Positions 1 to 5,109 of a DNA stretch of 6,887 nucleotides are shown here, in pieces. Position 1 is the first letter of the stretch; each line of letters begins with the position of its first letter. Source of the DNA: Pseudomonadota bacterium (GTDB lineage Bacteria; Pseudomonadota; Alphaproteobacteria; Rhodobacterales; Rhodobacteraceae); contig JACZTQ010000175.1 of NCBI GenBank assembly GCA_022573605.1, positions 1 through 6,887 on the forward strand, given 5' to 3'. The notes under the pieces are model-generated. The model was not told the origin of the DNA, ran no database searches, and saw nothing but the letters and a program-made list of their open reading frames with translations. The position numbers were made by a program, and so were the translations under genes.

Positions 1-1219
1 CGCCGGGGGGCGGGGTTGCCTGCGTTGCCGCCTCCGGTGCGCCGGCGCGGGGACCCCGGGTGCGGCGGCCCCGGCCGCGCGCCTCCAGGCTGTCGCCGTC
101 GTCGGGTCCGAGTCGGGTCCGGGTCAGCTTCTCGACCGCGCGCAGCTTGTTGCGCTCGTCCGGCGCGCAGAGCGTGATCGCCACCCCGCCGGCGCCGTTG
201 CGCGCGGTGCGGCCGATGCGGTGGATATAGCTCTCGGCCTCGTCCGGCAGTTCGTAGTTGATGACATGGCTGATGGCGGTCACGTCGATGCCGCGGGCCG
301 CGATATCGGTGGCGACCAGCACCCGGACCCGGCCCGAGCGGAAGGCGTCGAGCGCCCGGTTGCGGGCGTTCTGGGCCTTGTTGCCGTGGATCGCCGTGGC
401 CGCGATGCCGTCCTTGGCGAGATTGACCACAACCTTGTCGGCGCCGTGCTTGGTGCGCGAGAAGACGAGGACCCGGCGGGCCTCGGGCGTGGACAGGATT
501 TCCGCCAGACGCGCCCGCTTGTCCACCTTGTCGACCATCTCGACCGACTGCGCGATCTTGCCGATGGGCTGGCCGTGCGGCGCCACCGCGATGCGCACCG
601 GATCGTTGAGCAGCCCCTCGGCCAGCTTGGCCACCTCGGGCGGCATGGTGGCCGAGAACAGCGCCGACTGGCGCCGTGGGTGCAGCGCGGCGATGAATTT
701 CCGCACCTCGCGGATGAAGCCCATGTCGAGCATCCGGTCGGCCTCGTCGAGCACCACCCAGCGGGCCTCGTCGAGGCGCACATGGCCCTCGCCGACCAGA
801 TCGGTCAGGCGGCCGGGGGTGGCGATCAGGATGTCGATGCCGCGCGCGAGCTGGCGGATCTGCGCGCCGCGCGAGACCCCGCCCAGCACCAGCGCGGTCG
901 AGATCCGGGCGCCGCCGGCCAGCGCACGGATGTGCTGCTCGATCTGGACCGCCAGTTCGCGGGTCGGGGCCAGGATCAGGGCGCGGCAGGTCTTCGGCGC
1001 CGCGCGGCCCGAGAGGCCGATGATGTGATGCAGGATCGGCAGCGCGAAGGCAGCGGTCTTGCCGGTGCCGGTCTGGGCGATGCCGAGGATGTCGCGCCCC
1101 TCCAGTTGCGGCCGGATCGCCTGCGCCTGGATCGGGGTCGGGGTGGTGAAGCCGGCGCGCTCCAGCGCGGCCGTCAGCGGAGCGGCGAGGCCGAACTCTT
1201 TGAAAGAAGTTATCGTCAA
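1..1219 (-). CDS. rhlE: DEAD-box ATP-dependent RNA helicase, RhlE type (3' end beyond window)
   Basis: An open frame runs from a TTG codon at 1219-1217 to the left edge without a stop, giving at least 406 residues; the C-terminus lies outside the window. It should be a cytoplasmic ATP-dependent RNA helicase that unwinds short duplexes, for example in ribosome assembly or mRNA decay. Visible motifs in order: Q motif PTPIQ (27-31), Walker A AQTGTGKT (48-55), DEAD (158-161), SAT (189-191), and HRIGRTAR (333-340) in the second RecA-like domain. The visible tail is basic and Arg/Gly/Pro-rich, as in many RhlE proteins. The start is fixed by an in-frame TGA at 1273-1271, with no ATG or GTG between it and the conserved N-terminus, and by an AAGGA ribosome-binding site six bases upstream of the TTG. 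The RhlE label comes from the Q-motif and motif-I context and the short N-terminus; another DEAD-box subgroup is possible. Confidence 0.93.
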   Translation of the reverse strand, partial: MTITSFKEFGLAAPLTAALERAGFTTPTPIQAQAIRPQLEGRDILGIAQTGTGKTAAFALPILHHIIGLSGRAAPKTCRALILAPTRELAVQIEQHIRALAGGARISTALVLGGVSRGAQIRQLARGIDILIATPGRLTDLVGEGHVRLDEARWVVLDEADRMLDMGFIREVRKFIAALHPRRQSALFSATMPPEVAKLAEGLLNDPVRIAVAPHGQPIGKIAQSVEMVDKVDKRARLAEILSTPEARRVLVFSRTKHGADKVVVNLAKDGIAATAIHGNKAQNARNRALDAFRSGRVRVLVATDIAARGIDVTAISHVINYELPDEAESYIHRIGRTARNGAGGVAITLCAPDERNKLRAVEKLTRTRLGPDDGDSLEARGRGRRTRGPRAGAPEAATQATPPPG

Positions 1220-1225
1220 AACGTA

Positions 1226-1230
1226 TCCTT
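1226..1230 (-). promoter_or_regulatory. Ribosome-binding site deciding the TTG start of the helicase
   Basis: AAGGA on the minus strand lies six bases upstream of TTG (1219-1217). It matters because the gene has no ATG start, so a caller that requires ATG would miss it. Confidence 0.7.
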
Positions 1231-1484
1231 TCCGCCGGTCCCCGCTTCCGGGCGGGCAACCGCGGTTCTGTCACAAGCCAAGCGCATCTGGCGGGGACGT
1301 CTATGGGGCGATCGGGCGCGGATACCGCGCGCTGCGCTATCGCTGCCGCGCGGGGATCGCGCGGCGGTGTTCCCTGCTTGCCGGCATTTGCGGGAAGAAG
1401 AGAGGGTCCGCACCGGAGCGCATTCTCGGCTCGCAACCCGGTATCCGTTTCCGGCGGGCGGTGCGTGGCGGGCATATGCGGCGT

Positions 1485-1525
1485 TGCGGGCCAAAATGCA
1501 AGGGCAATCAGCATTTTAGCCCGCA
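1485..1525. repeat. 15-bp inverted repeat with 11-base loop
   Basis: Arms TGCGGGCCAAAATGC (1485-1499) and GCATTTTAGCCCGCA (1511-1525) are complementary except for one C/A position. The stem is A/T-rich near the loop and G/C-rich at its base, and no T-run follows on either strand, so it is not a typical intrinsic terminator. It lies about 20 bases upstream of the operon -35 box and about 265 bases upstream of the helicase start. It could be a protein-binding site or a structured leader element of the helicase transcript. Confidence 0.6.
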
Positions 1526-1546
1526 GCAAAGGGTCATTGTTGCTCA

Positions 1547-1573
1547 TTGACACCAAACAATCGTTTGTTTAAT
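1547..1573 (+). promoter_or_regulatory. Predicted sigma-70 type promoter of the tetR-mutase operon
   Basis: A perfect TTGACA is at 1547-1552. A TTTAAT -10-like hexamer (5 of 6 matches to TATAAT) is at 1568-1573, 15 bases downstream; TAATTT at 1570-1575 gives 17-base spacing but a poorer match. Counting from the -35 box puts the transcription start within a few bases of the tetR ATG at 1582, and no Shine-Dalgarno sequence precedes that ATG. The transcript is therefore predicted to be leaderless or nearly so. This is inferred from sequence only. Confidence 0.55.
1555..1570. promoter_or_regulatory. Probable TetR operator palindrome
   Basis: The sequence AAACAATCGTTTGTTT has arms AAACAA and TTGTTT around TCGT. 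It sits between the predicted -35 and -10 boxes and 11 bases upstream of the tetR ATG. Its position and size fit an operator at which a TetR dimer would block RNA polymerase and repress its own operon. Binding by this particular regulator is inferred. Confidence 0.6.
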
Positions 1574-1581
1574 TTCATCGC

Positions 1582-2178
1582 ATGACCAACACCGCGACGC
1601 AAACCCCGACCCGCGCCAACAACCGGATCGGCGTGGTGCGCGACATCGCGGCGGAGCTGTTCGCCGAGAAGGGCTTCCACGAAACCACCATGCGCGACAT
1701 CGCCCGGCGCGCCGGAATGCTGCCCGGTTCGATCTACTACCACTTCCCCTCGAAGGCGGACCTGCTGGCCGGGGTCTACGAGGAGGGCGTCAGCCGCCTG
1801 CTGGCCCGCATCGACGCCGCCGATCCCGGCCCGCGGGCCGAACCGTGGGCCCGGCTGGAGGCGGTGATGACGGCCCATGTCGAGGCGATCCTCGACCGCT
1901 CGGCCTATGCCAGGGTGATGATCCGGGTGCTGCCCGACGCCGCCCCCGGCGCCGCCGCCCGGCTGATCGAGGCGCGCGACCGCTACGAGGCCCGGATCGC
2001 GGAGGTGATCGCCCGGCTGCCGCTGGCGCCGGGCATCGACCGGCGGCTGCTGCGCCTGTTCCTGCTGGGGGCGGCCAACCACGTCCAGGTCTGGCGCCGC
2101 GAGGGCGGCCGGAGCCCGGCCGAGATCGCCGTGGCGCTGGTCCGGCTGCTGCGCGACCCGGCGCGAGGGCACGGATGA
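1582..2178 (+). CDS. TetR/AcrR-family transcriptional regulator, first gene of the mutase operon
   Basis: A 198-residue protein, typical in length for TetR repressors. The N-terminal DNA-binding domain is clear: helix 1 around residues 16-31 (IGVVRDIAAELFAEKGF), then the helix-turn-helix around 36-55 with TMRDIARRAGM and GSIYYHF, followed by SKADLL. The C-terminal ligand-binding half (about 70-198) is mostly helical and divergent, as usual. No ribosome-binding site precedes the ATG, and the promoter lies directly upstream. The stop codon overlaps the next start in an ATGA at 2175-2178, so regulator and mutase subunits are co-transcribed and probably translationally coupled. It likely represses its own operon and is relieved by a small ligand, plausibly the acyl-CoA substrate or product of the mutase. 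The ligand is inferred from context only. Confidence 0.92.
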   Translation: MTNTATQTPTRANNRIGVVRDIAAELFAEKGFHETTMRDIARRAGMLPGSIYYHFPSKADLLAGVYEEGVSRLLARIDAADPGPRAEPWARLEAVMTAHVEAILDRSAYARVMIRVLPDAAPGAAARLIEARDRYEARIAEVIARLPLAPGIDRRLLRLFLLGAANHVQVWRREGGRSPAEIAVALVRLLRDPARGHG

Positions 2179-2816
2179 GCGCCTCCTTCCACCGCCTCAA
2201 CGCGCCCGAGCGGGTGCTGGTCACCAAGATCGGCCTCGACGGCCATGACCGCGGCTCGCGGGTGGTCGCCAACTACCTGCGCGAGGCCGGGATGGAGGTG
2301 ACCTACACCGCCCCCTGGCAGACCATCGAAGCCGTGGTGGAACTCGCTGGGCGCGGCGAGGCCGACGTCATCGGCGTCTCCTCGCTCGCCACCGACCACC
2401 TGATCGTGCCCGACCTGATGGCGGCGCTGCGGGCGGCGGGGCTGGATCATGTTGCGGTGATTGTCGGCGGCATCGTGCCGAAACCGGAGCGCGCGCTGCT
2501 GCTTGAGGCCGGGGTCGCCGCGATCTTCGGCCCGGGCGCGGCGCGCGAGGAGATCGTCGATACCGTCCGCCGCGCCGCCGCCGAGGCGCGCCATAGTGTC
2601 TTTGCCCGTGACGAAATCCGCCAAGGCGGATTTCCGGCTCCGCCCCCCACCCCTCCTCCCCGCCCAACCACCGATCATGCCCCAATGATTCCTGGGGTAC
2701 CATCGGTGGTTGGGCGGGGAGGAGGGGTGGGGGGCGGAGCGCGCCCAAAAGACGCAAAGCGGCTTTTGGAACAGGCGCAAAACACCAGCGAACCCGCCGA
2801 GGGAGAGGCTCCATGA
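2175..2816 (+). CDS. Cobalamin-binding small subunit of an acyl-CoA mutase, with extended Pro/Gly-rich tail
   Basis: A 213-residue stand-alone B12-binding subunit of the methylmalonyl/isobutyryl-CoA mutase family. Residues 14-139 form the Rossmann-like cobalamin domain: DGHDRG at 22-27 with H24 the expected lower axial cobalt ligand, SSL at 69-71, and VGG around 97-99, all positions that cradle the nucleotide tail. It should pair with the large subunit encoded next. A GAGGG ribosome-binding site at 2165-2169 precedes the ATG, which overlaps the tetR stop. The family domain normally ends near residue 140. From there to about 200 the protein reads through a palindromic DNA element (2614-2769) that supplies a low-complexity tail with PPPTPPPRP and GRGGGVGGG. 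The tail probably has no catalytic role. The frame stays open to an ATGA overlap with the large-subunit start at 2813. Substrate unknown. Confidence 0.9.
   Translation: MSASFHRLNAPERVLVTKIGLDGHDRGSRVVANYLREAGMEVTYTAPWQTIEAVVELAGRGEADVIGVSSLATDHLIVPDLMAALRAAGLDHVAVIVGGIVPKPERALLLEAGVAAIFGPGAAREEIVDTVRRAAAEARHSVFARDEIRQGGFPAPPPTPPPRPTTDHAPMIPGVPSVVGRGGGVGGGARPKDAKRLLEQAQNTSEPAEGEAP
2614..2633. repeat. Small perfect palindrome flanking the large one
   Basis: AAATCCGCC (2614-2622) and GGCGGATTT (2625-2633) form a perfect 9-bp stem with a two-base loop. It lies just left of the 104-bp palindrome and inside the same coding sequence, so it may be the left part of one compound element. Confidence 0.7.
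2637..2740. repeat. 104-bp near-perfect palindrome embedded in a coding sequence
   Basis: Arms of 39 bp (2637-2675 and 2702-2740) are exactly complementary. The left arm begins GCTCCGCCCCCCACCCC and the right arm ends with its complement. On the same axis, CCCCA (2680-2684) pairs with TGGGG (2693-2697) inside the loop, while nearby inner positions do not pair. The arms have strong purine/pyrimidine asymmetry, C-rich on the left and G-rich on the right. The element lies in the 3' part of the cobalamin-subunit gene and is translated in frame. It resembles palindromic elements known to insert into coding genes, such as those of Rickettsia; no sequence relationship to those is claimed. Confidence 0.88.
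2745..2769. repeat. Short inverted repeat right of the large palindrome
   Basis: CCAAAAG (2745-2751) and CTTTTGG (2763-2769) are exact inverted repeats 11 bases apart. With the 2614-2633 palindrome they bracket the large hairpin. The stretch 2614-2769 is 156 bases, a whole number of codons, which would let a compound insertion keep the reading frame. The true element boundaries cannot be fixed from one copy. Confidence 0.5.
2799..2808 (+). promoter_or_regulatory. Purine-rich ribosome-binding site for the mutase large subunit
   Basis: The ten-base GAGGGAGAGG lies four bases upstream of the ATG at 2813, inside the small-subunit gene. With the ATGA overlap at 2813-2816 it suggests translational coupling of the two subunits just downstream of the large mRNA hairpin. 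Confidence 0.6.
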
Positions 2817-4492
2817 ACGAGATGGCTAAGAAACCCGCAACCTCGACCCTGGACCAAGACCATGCCGCCTGGCGCCAAGCCTATGACGCCCAGATCGGCG
2901 CCGACCGGGAGGTCCGCAACCGCTCCGGCATCGAGGTCAAACCGCTCTACACGCCGCGCGACTGGCCGCAGGACCGCTACGCCGGCGACCTCGGCTTCCC
3001 CGGCGAGGCCCCGTTCACCCGTGGCATCTACCCGACCATGCATCGCGGCCGGACCTGGACCCAGCGCCAGTTGATCGGCCTCGGCACCCCGGCCGACTAC
3101 AACGCACGGGTGCTCAACCTGATCGATCACGGGACCGACGCGATCAGCCTGATCCCCTGCAACTCCGGCTTTCGCGGCATCGACTGCGACCAGGTCCCGC
3201 TGGCCCTGCTCGGCACCTGCGGCACCGTCGTCAACACCGTCGATCACATGGAGCGGGCATTGGAGAGCGTGCCCATCGGCTCGATCTCCACGGCCATGAA
3301 CGACCCGACGCCGTTCACCCTGTTCGCCTTCCTGCTCGGGGTCGCCAGGCGGCGCGGGGTGCCCTGGAGCCGGATCACCGGCACCGCCAACCAGTCGGAC
3401 TACCTCTCGCATTTCATCGCCAACCACATGTTCTTCCGCCTGGCCCTGCCCGGCGCGCGGCGGGTCTTCACCGACCATGTCGCCTTCTGCCGGCGCCAAG
3501 TGCCGGGCTGGAACCCGGTCTCGGTGGTCGGCCAGCACATGCAGCAGGCCGGCGCCACCCCGGCCGAGACCATGGGATTCACCCTCTCGACCGCGATCCA
3601 ATACGCCGAGGACTGCATCGCGGCGGGGATAGAGCCCGACGATTTCCTGCCCCGCCTGACCTTCTTTTTCGACATCTCGATCTCGTTCTTCGAGGAGATC
3701 GCCAAGTTCCGCGCCGGGCGGCGCATCTGGGCCCGGATCGCCCGCGACCGGCTGGGGGCGAAGGACCCGAGATCCTGGCGCTTCAAGTTCCACGGCCAGA
3801 CCTCGGGCGCGGATCTGACCTCGCAGCAGCCGCTCAACAACATCGCCCGGGTCACCGCCCAGGCCATCGCCGGCATCTTCGGCGGGCTCCAGTCGATGCA
3901 CACCGACAGCTATGACGAGGCCATCGCCAGCCCCAGCGAGGGCCCGGCCCGGATCGCGCTGGCAACCCAGAACATCCTGCGCGAGGAGGCCCATCTGTGC
4001 GACGTGATCGATCCGCTGGCGGGCTCCTGGTATGTCGAGACCCTGACCAACCAGATGGAGGAGCAGGTTCTCGAGGTCATCGAGACCATCGACAAGGCGG
4101 GCGGCATGTATGCCGCCGCCGAGGCCGGGCTGGTGCAGCGCCTGATCGGCGCCTCGGCGCGGGCGCATCAGGAGCGGGTCGAGAGCGGGGCCGAGAAGAT
4201 CGTCGGGGTCAACTGCTACGCCGACAGCGACGAGGCGCCCGAGCCCGCCCCCTACCGCCCGGACCGCGCCGCGATGGAGAGCCATGTCGCCGCCTTCCGG
4301 CGCTACAAGGCGGAGCGCGACAACGACGCCGTGGCGCGCGCCATCGATGCCCTGACCCGCGCCGCGCGCGATCCGGCCGAGAACGTCTACGCCCGCGTCG
4401 TAGAGGCGGCGGCGGCGGGCGCCAGCCACGGCGAGATCATCGCGCGGCTACGCGACGAGCTCGGCTTCGGCCACCCGCTGATCGTCGATTGA
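2813..4492 (+). CDS. Catalytic large subunit of a divergent adenosylcobalamin-dependent acyl-CoA mutase
   Basis: A 559-residue protein matching the TIM-barrel large subunit of the methylmalonyl-CoA mutase (MCM) family, without a C-terminal B12 domain, as in split isobutyryl- and 2-hydroxyisobutyryl-CoA mutases. It should rearrange the carbon skeleton of an acyl-CoA by a radical route with the cobalamin subunit encoded upstream. CoA-contact residues are kept: Y73, M76, R80, T83 and R85 in the YPTMHRGRTWTQRQ segment, matching MCM Tyr75, Met78, Arg82, Thr85 and Arg87. Q194, H242, H327 and Q329 match MCM Gln197, His244, His328 and Gln330. Specificity positions differ: L87 replaces MCM Tyr89 (Phe in ICM, Ile in HCM), N204 replaces Arg207 (Gln in ICM and HCM), Q241 replaces Tyr243, and PCNSG (115-119) replaces FDLPT. 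The missing Arg argues against a methylmalonyl-CoA substrate. The start overlaps the small-subunit stop. Numbering to MCM was aligned by eye. Confidence 0.93.
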   Translation: MNEMAKKPATSTLDQDHAAWRQAYDAQIGADREVRNRSGIEVKPLYTPRDWPQDRYAGDLGFPGEAPFTRGIYPTMHRGRTWTQRQLIGLGTPADYNARVLNLIDHGTDAISLIPCNSGFRGIDCDQVPLALLGTCGTVVNTVDHMERALESVPIGSISTAMNDPTPFTLFAFLLGVARRRGVPWSRITGTANQSDYLSHFIANHMFFRLALPGARRVFTDHVAFCRRQVPGWNPVSVVGQHMQQAGATPAETMGFTLSTAIQYAEDCIAAGIEPDDFLPRLTFFFDISISFFEEIAKFRAGRRIWARIARDRLGAKDPRSWRFKFHGQTSGADLTSQQPLNNIARVTAQAIAGIFGGLQSMHTDSYDEAIASPSEGPARIALATQNILREEAHLCDVIDPLAGSWYVETLTNQMEEQVLEVIETIDKAGGMYAAAEAGLVQRLIGASARAHQERVESGAEKIVGVNCYADSDEAPEPAPYRPDRAAMESHVAAFRRYKAERDNDAVARAIDALTRAARDPAENVYARVVEAAAAGASHGEIIARLRDELGFGHPLIVD

Positions 4493-4513
4493 GAGGCCGG
4501 GTCATGTGAGGAG

Positions 4514-4537
4514 GGCGGACAATCATGTCCGCCCTAC
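4514..4537 (-). repeat. REP-like unit a
   Basis: Read on the minus strand: GTAG, then an 8-bp stem GGCGGACA/TGTCCGCC with a four-base loop. The plus-strand CTAC at 4534-4537 is the complement of GTAG. It lies 22 bases after the mutase stop and could also stabilise or end that transcript. Confidence 0.7.
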
Positions 4538-4604
4538 CGGGCTCCGCGCCGGAAGTGCCCGATTCGGGCGTCCACCCGGTGCTCCGCCATCGCAGTCAAC
4601 CCGA

Positions 4605-4618
4605 TTTCACGCGTGAAA
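4605..4618. promoter_or_regulatory. Perfect 14-bp palindrome, possible protein-binding site
   Basis: TTTCACGCGTGAAA is a perfect palindrome at the edge of the A/T-richer island. It resembles a ParB parS half-site (GTGAAAC) on each side, but the central GC breaks parS spacing. It could be an operator for an unknown regulator or chance. No gene clearly starts downstream. Confidence 0.35.
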
Positions 4619-4846
4619 CGGGTGGCAAGTTGTTGAATTTGAATGAAATACGAAAAATGGGGTGAGTATGGTTAATGAAGCGCAAACGCATCGGCGCGGA
4701 GGCGGATTTGCCGGAAGACCCCCCGCCAGCGGACCTTCGTGGACCCTGCGGTTACCGCGTACTCGTGAGCCGAGGCGGGCGTTACCGGCGTCATGATTTT
4801 CCGCCGGTTCGAGTTGGATATCTTCACCGCCGGAGCGGAGAGACGA

Positions 4847-4900
4847 GGGCAGCGCCCGCCCTGGGGGCGGGTCGGGCGCTGCCCGGGGGTCCCCCCCGGG
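4847..4900. repeat. Double GC-rich hairpin
   Basis: First hairpin: GGGCAGCGCCCG (4847-4858) pairs exactly with CGGGCGCTGCCC (4873-4884). Second hairpin: CCCGGGGG (4882-4889) pairs with CCCCCGGG (4893-4900) around a three-base loop. The two share bases 4882-4884, so they would compete or stack. No T-run follows. It may be a transcription end structure or a second kind of intergenic repeat. Confidence 0.6.
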
Positions 4901-4958
4901 CGGGACATCTGATCGGGTGGACGCCATAGACGGACGCCATCGCGGTTTGCCAGCAGGC

Positions 4959-5029
4959 GTAGGGCGGGTCTTGACCCGCCATTGCGTGTTGGCCGGCGAA
5001 GGTGATTGGCGGAACAAGTTCCGCCCTAC
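4959..5029. repeat. Convergent pair of REP-like units b and c
   Basis: Unit b on the plus strand: GTAG (4959-4962), then stem GGCGGGTC/GACCCGCC (4963-4980) with a TT loop. Unit c on the minus strand: stem GGCGGAAC/GTTCCGCC (5008-5025) with an AA loop, followed by CTAC (5026-5029), the complement of GTAG. The two face each other across 27 bases, the arrangement seen in BIME-like REP doublets. The stem loops differ while the GTAG-GGCGG foot is the same. Confidence 0.78.
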
Positions 5030-5060
5030 TCGCCGCCCCCCAATTCTGCCCACCTTAGAT

Positions 5061-5084
5061 GGTGCGTGCAAGCACGCACCCTAC
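5061..5084 (-). repeat. REP-like unit d
   Basis: Stem GGTGCGTGC (5061-5069) / GCACGCACC (5072-5080) with an AA loop, followed by CTAC at 5081-5084, so GTAG leads on the minus strand. It sits 25 bases beyond the nucleotidase stop codon and could serve as its 3' end structure. Confidence 0.72.
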
Positions 5085-5109
5085 GGCACGATCAGGCCCT
5101 CGCGCCGCC

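Larger units (their letters stand above)
1220..1581. other. Divergent intergenic region between helicase and tetR
   Basis: About 360 bases with no credible gene; frames that cross it have no recognisable motifs and read into the flanking genes. It must hold the helicase leader on the minus strand and the operon promoter on the plus strand. Besides the inverted repeat at 1485-1525 and the promoter and operator at 1547-1573, there are two GC-rich hairpins in the presumed helicase leader: GCGCGG/CCGCGC at 1316-1330 and GCCGCGCG/CGCGCGGC at 1345-1365. I could not place a convincing helicase promoter. The best pair, TTGCAT and CATATG 17 bases apart on the minus strand near 1504-1476, matches the consensus poorly. 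Confidence 0.6.
4493..5109. other. 617-base non-coding region between convergent genes, dense in palindromes
   Basis: The mutase operon ends at 4492 and the nucleotidase ends at 5110, facing each other. Between them are four REP-like units, a 14-bp palindrome, and a double GC-rich hairpin at 4847-4900. There is a locally A/T-richer island around 4619-4680, which also contains TTAACCAT on the minus strand (4675-4668), a CtrA-like half motif of weak significance. A further 7-bp inverted repeat, ACCGGCG/CGCCGGT, sits at 4784-4808. Frames that cross the region, such as an 84-codon plus-strand frame at 4675-4929, run through the hairpins and have no recognisable domain. I see no supported gene. 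Confidence 0.65.

Noticed and set aside
221..1519. 432-codon open frame on the plus strand opposite the helicase
   Set aside because: It runs antisense through the conserved DEAD-box gene and on into the intergenic region, with no recognisable domain.
1220..1581. Cobalamin riboswitch controlling the B12-dependent mutase operon
   Set aside because: The predicted transcript starts at or near the tetR ATG, leaving no leader, and no B12-box-like sequence was recognised.
2637..2740. Assembly artefact producing a false inverted duplication
   Set aside because: The core between the arms is asymmetric with mismatches, and the reading frame is kept through to the overlapping next gene, which favours a real palindrome.
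2675..4429. 584-codon open frame on the minus strand opposite the mutase large subunit
   Set aside because: It is antisense to a clearly conserved gene, has low-complexity Gly/Asp/Arg-rich translation and no motifs; such long shadows are expected at this G+C content.
2813..4492. Annotation as methylmalonyl-CoA mutase
   Set aside because: The carboxylate-binding Arg207 is replaced by Asn, Tyr89 by Leu and Tyr243 by Gln, so the name would overstate what is known.
4605..4618. parS centromere site
   Set aside because: The half-sites resemble parS, but two extra central bases give the wrong spacing, and no parA/parB genes are nearby.
4675..4929. 84-codon plus-strand frame as a real small gene
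   Set aside because: There is a possible ribosome-binding site, but the C-terminal half is translated from the double hairpin and no domain is recognisable; kept only as a weak finding.
4919..4940. 9-bp direct repeat GGACGCCAT with 13-base offset as a target-site duplication or CRISPR-like repeat
   Set aside because: Only two short copies four bases apart with nothing between them; likely chance or slippage.
4493..5109. CRISPR array from the closely spaced palindromes
   Set aside because: The units vary in sequence, orientation and spacing, and there are no uniform spacers or cas genes.
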